From contig CM067084.1 in NCBI GenBank assembly GCA_034008185.1, positions 3,429,385 to 3,493,384 on the forward strand: DNA of 64,000 bases, read 5' to 3'. Position 1 is the stretch's first letter, and each line of letters opens with the position of its first letter. Origin of the DNA: Gorsachius magnificus (lineage: Eukaryota; Chordata; Aves; Pelecaniformes; Ardeidae). This document shows, in pieces, positions 60,637 through 64,000 of the stretch. A program made the translations under genes and the position numbers. A model generated the notes under the pieces. The model was not told the origin of the DNA. It ran no database searches and saw nothing but the letters and a program-made list of their open reading frames with translations.

Positions 60637-63217
60637 GTGAGTCCGGTGCGGGGTGGGGAGGCAGAGGGCGCCGCCATTTTGGGGGGGGGGGGGCGCCGCC
60701 ATTTGGGGGGGGGGGCGGTGCCGCCATGTCGTGTGTGGGGCCGTCCGCGCCCCTAACGGCCGTCTCCCCGGTACGGCGGCAGGCCCAGCAGCGCTGCGAG
60801 GGCTGCGACAGCCTCTTCGGCGAGTACTACTGCGGCATCTGCCACCTCTTCGACCGCGACAAGAAGCAGTACCACTGCCCCGAGTGCGGCATCTGCAGGT
60901 GCGTGAGGGGCGGGCGGGCCCCGCGGGCGGGGCGGAGAGGCGGGCACCGGCCGCGGCCTGACGCTTTTCTCCTCAGGATTGGTCCAAAGGAGGAGTTTTT
61001 CCACTGTTCAAAGTGTAACTTGTGCCTGAGCTTGAGTCTTCGAGGAAAGCACAAGGTAAGAATACACCGGTTAACTCCCTAGCTTAAAAAATAAAAGAAA
61101 AAAAGAAATAAACGCCTCAAAAATGCAAGCTGATAGTGCCTGGGCTCCATTCCCATGCTGTATAGACGGGGGGAGTGGTAGGTTCTCTTTCTCTAAGCGC
61201 ACCTAAGAGCGCTTCTGGGCTGGCTTGGCTAGCAGTTGAAACTGTAGGAAATAAAAGTCTTGGTCCCCTTTTAAAAGCATTTCTTGGTTGCAGATCAGAC
61301 AGCGTGTAAGCTTGAGCTCCTGTTCCTGCGGCGGTATAGGAAAAGCTAGGCTGGTTGCCACTGCGGGAGTTCTGGGAGCCCTTTTCTTATGTATGCTTTC
61401 AAATGCAGTATTTAAAACGAACAAATGTTTTTTAATACACTAAGCCACCTGTTACTTCTCAGAGCTTCAAGCCTAAATGCAAACAGTAATGTTTCATACA
61501 TCTTTTCTTATTCTGCGGGAATTTTAGAATTTAGAAAAATGCAGATATCCACGCAGTAGAATAAGGTTTGTGGGTTTTGTTTTTTTTTCTTTTTGTCTTT
61601 GCAAAGTGTATTGAAAACGTCTCCAGGCAGGACTGTCCGATATGTTTGGAGGTGAGCTGCTTCTTTTCCTCTCTTGGATTTGTGTGTGGCTGTATTTTTG
61701 ACCGTGTTTGAATTTAATTATCTTGTCTTTTGCCTGATGCTTGCCTCGAAACAGGATATTCACACATCTCGTGTCGGAGCTCATGTTCTGCCGTGCGGTC
61801 ACCTGCTTCACAGGTAAAGCATTGCAAATACTCGAGAAAGGGGAATAGCTGCCGCCTTGCGTGTGGGGTTTATTCAGTGGCACTACAGGCCCTGCTAGTC
61901 TGTATCAGCTACTTAGAGCTGGTGTCTAAGGGACTCAAGCGGTAGGGGGTAGTCTCTGTTTCATCAGGAAATACTTCTAGAAAGGTTGTCTTCCTTCCGC
62001 GGTAAATTTTGGCAGTGGTGGAGGGACATGTCTGCTGTTCATTCTAAATTTTCCCAGGCTGAATTCCTTTCTGTTACTACTTAAATTTCAAGAACCATGT
62101 AGAGAAGTCCCTCTTTGGTGCAGAAACCAGTTGCACAATGGTTTTAAGAGTTTGGTGTCAGCTCATCGGTTAAGTTTTCGATTCTTTTCTTAAGGCAGCC
62201 CCCCAGCACAATGGAGTGCTCTGTTGCGCTACAAAAACTGCCCGCTCTATCAGGATTTTGAAGTGATGTGATACATCACATTGGGTGCATTTGGAGGAAG
62301 AATTACCACGTTTCCCTTCCGTTTTCCCTTTCTGCCTCTGTCTTGTGTTACAGACTCAGATTTTTGTTACTCCGATGGCTCTATTGTTTTTTCCCCCCCA
62401 TTTTCTCTGTGCTAAGCGAATGGCCTCTGTGTTTGACGTAAGTCTCTCCAGACTGAACCTTCCTTCAACTCCTTTCCATCTTAAACTTACCTTGTGATGC
62501 CTCACACTCCATTTTTTTCAGCAAATTTGAACCATGCAATCCTTGTCATAGTGTTGACTTTGTTCCCTTGTATTGGGTTGGAAGATCTTAGAATCGGGTG
62601 TGCTTTGTATCCAGATTTTTGCCAAAGTACCTGGTGATTTTGCTGGGAAGCTTTCTTCTTGCTTGGACTCAGGATACTTTTTAATTTCTTGTTTTGGGGA
62701 TAGCTGTGTGTGTTTTCCTTTTGTTCAGTCCAAATGTGTTACCAGTCAGTAATTGCATTCTTCTTACTGAACTTCTCATTGTGTGTTCTTTTCAGAACAT
62801 GTTACGAGGACATGCTAAAGGAGTAAGTATTTCTAAACATCTCTTAATATTGTTGTAGTCCAAAGAGATTACTTCAGGAGGCAAAGAGCATGATGCCAAT
62901 CCTGTACCAAATAACTTGAAGCCAATTCCTAAAGGAATGAGGGCTTTTAATTTCCAATTCTATTTGCAAGAACTTCTTGATTGATGGTGTTTCTTTTTGG
63001 TATGATATGAAACTTGTCCTTTTGGGCAGGCTTGTTTCGTGGCCCCTCTCTCCATCTTCTGATTTAGATGTTTTTCCTTTTTTTCCTTTCTGCCAGAGGT
63101 TACAGGTGTCCTTTGTGCATGCACTCAGCTTTAGATATGACAAGGCACTGGCGTCAGCTGGATGACGAAGTAGCGCAGACTCCTATGCCCACAGAGTATC
63201 AGAACATGATGGTGGAG
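60497..63217 (+). CDS. RCHY1: RCHY1 (Pirh2) RING E3 ubiquitin ligase, 3' end outside window, 5' exon damaged
   Basis: E3 ligase known for ubiquitinating p53; domains are a CHY zinc finger, a CTCHY finger, a RING-H2 finger and a C-terminal zinc ribbon. Exons seen: 60497-60636, 60783-60898, 60977-61055, 61607-61651, 61755-61813, 62796-62822, 63097-63217, all GT-AG and in phase from exon 2 on. Seen: CCGKLYACRLCHD (rest of CHY finger), GEYYCGICHLFDRDKKQYHC and KCNLCL (CTCHY), CPICLE...LPCGHLLHRTC...CPLC (complete RING-H2), then the conserved HSALDMTR and DDEVAQTPMP. The last zinc-ribbon exon(s) lie beyond 64000. The N-terminal Cys-x-His-Tyr part of the CHY finger is absent and the ATG at 60497 is out of frame with the rest. 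Confidence 0.94.
60783..60898 (+). CDS. RCHY1: RCHY1 exon 2
   Basis: Acceptor CGGCAG, donor GTGCGT; encodes AQQRCEGCDSLFGEYYCGIC and the CTCHY ligands HLFDRDKKQYHCPECGIC. Confidence 0.95.
60977..61055 (+). CDS. RCHY1: RCHY1 exon 3
   Basis: Acceptor CCTCAG, donor GTAAGA; encodes IGPKEEFFHCSKCNLCLSLS and LRGKHK. Confidence 0.95.
61607..61651 (+). CDS. RCHY1: RCHY1 exon 4
   Basis: Acceptor GCAAAG, donor GTGAGC; 15 codons, CIENVSRQDCPICLE, giving the first two RING cysteines. Confidence 0.95.
61755..61813 (+). CDS. RCHY1: RCHY1 exon 5
   Basis: Acceptor AAACAG, donor GTAAAG; encodes DIHTSRVGAHVLPCGHLLH, the central RING ligands Cys-x-His-x2-His. Confidence 0.95.
62796..62822 (+). CDS. RCHY1: RCHY1 exon 6 (27-base microexon)
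   Basis: Acceptor TTTTCAG, donor GTAAGT; encodes TCYEDMLK plus split codons at both ends, supplying one RING cysteine. Confidence 0.92.
63097..63217 (+). CDS. RCHY1: RCHY1 exon 7
   Basis: Acceptor CTGCCAG, donor GTAAGA; encodes GYRCPLCMHSALDMTRHWRQ through PTEYQNMMVE, the last two RING cysteines and the linker to the C-terminal ribbon. Confidence 0.95.
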
Positions 63218-64000
63218 GTAAGAGATGAGACTTCCACCCATGTCTCTCTTTTTGGCAGGTCTGTGCCTTTGCATCACTGGCAGTAGAGGGCACTAGGAAC
63301 TTGTCCTGGATCAGAAGGCAACCTGACGGTTAGGGAATGACGGAAGTGTCGTGCGTAGGCTTACAGTGTTCATCTGCTGAGTTTATAAACACCAAAAAAC
63401 CCAGCCACAACCTCTCAGTGTTGTAGTATCACACAGCAGAGAAATGGCTTGGTCTTTGGAAGTATCTTGCTTTCTCCAGTCGTGTTAGGTGCGTGCTGTC
63501 ATAGCAAAAAGCCGGAACATTTGTTTTTTAACAGCTTGGAGCTTCACGTTTCAGACTAAACGTGGCGGGCTTTCTCCAAAAACACTCAGCTATTGATTTG
63601 TGCAAAGCTAGCACATGAAGACTTCTGTTTTCTTTCTGTTTCTTGGTGTAACTCAGAACTGTGAAACTGGTTGCTGCTTGCAGGTAACACTGAATTAAAC
63701 AGCACTGGTCATTAGTGTTTTAGTTGCATCTGTTATGGTTTACACAACCCATCCTACCACCTCTTGGAGTTAGGGTATTTGGAAAAAAAAAAGCTCTTTT
63801 CTGCCTATTTTGGGAAGAACGCTCACTTGCCTGTCTTGCACAGCAGACTGGCTAATGCTGCCACTAATCCACTGTTACTTGAGGGTTTCTCCAGTGGGTT
63901 CCTACGGCAAGAGAAGCCAAAGCCTGTCTGTCCCTGACTTTTGTGAGGAGTCACCTTGCCATAGTAAAAGTAAGTTCTCCGTGGTCATGCAGTGTGATCT
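63218..64000 (+). other. RCHY1 intron 7, incomplete
   Basis: No next RCHY1 exon (expected to begin with a Cys-x2-Cys zinc-ribbon segment) is visible before the window ends. A poly-A stretch lies near 63781. Confidence 0.6.

Larger units (their letters stand above)
60380..60960 (+). promoter_or_regulatory. RCHY1: CpG island, RCHY1 promoter and first exons
   Basis: CpG-dense block covering the first two RCHY1 coding exons, starting right at the end of the G-run repeat. Two runs of G flanked by CGCCGCCATTT occur in intron 1 (60666-60726). Confidence 0.7.

Noticed and set aside
60240..60727. Proline-rich minus frames of 120-145 codons
   Set aside because: Antisense of the G-run minisatellite and RCHY1 exon 1.

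Overview
This is a stretch of bird nuclear genome. Intron-rich vertebrate genes, CpG-island promoters and several CR1 LINE copies (some ending in repeats of the octamer ATTCTATG) point to Aves; the species cannot be told from the sequence. Four protein-coding genes are recognised from their exons: TIFA (+), AP1AR/gadkin (-), CDKL2 (+) and RCHY1/Pirh2 (+, running off the right edge).

Layout. 1-8.88 kb: no exon I recognise; by analogy with the human order it may be the 5' part of ALPK1 on the minus strand, but I could not see an ALPK1 exon. 8.88-9.42 kb: CpG island with a 27-bp minisatellite, probable TIFA promoter (possibly bidirectional), followed by an 11-copy ~31-bp minisatellite in TIFA intron 1. 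13.18-13.75 kb: the single TIFA coding exon. 17.8-38.56 kb: AP1AR, ten coding exons on the minus strand, tail-to-tail with TIFA, with a 1.15-kb CR1 LINE antisense in intron 1. 38.6-43.1 kb: intergenic interval between two CpG-island promoters, holding a probable decayed retroviral Gag zinc-knuckle fragment and strong palindromes. 43.14-56.42 kb: CDKL2, twelve coding exons. 59.8-60.38 kb: a G-run-rich minisatellite directly upstream of RCHY1. 60.5-63.2 kb: RCHY1 exons through the RING finger; its 3' exon(s) lie beyond the window.

Function. TIFA is an innate-immune adaptor (ALPK1-TIFA-TRAF6 axis), AP1AR a membrane-anchored regulator of AP-1/kinesin/Arp2/3 trafficking, CDKL2 a CMGC protein kinase and RCHY1 a RING ubiquitin ligase. 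They do not form a pathway; their adjacency is chromosomal. In human the TIFA-AP1AR pair and the CDKL2-RCHY1 pair lie in different bands of chromosome 4, so the 38.6-43.1 kb interval joins two blocks that are separate in human.

Main oddities. CDKL2 exon 1 lacks exactly one base between the P-loop and the catalytic lysine. RCHY1 exon 1 lacks the codons for the first part of its CHY zinc finger, and its only nearby ATG is out of frame. Both lie in GC-rich first exons, where sequencing or assembly error is as likely as real mutation. I found no convincing new gene system.
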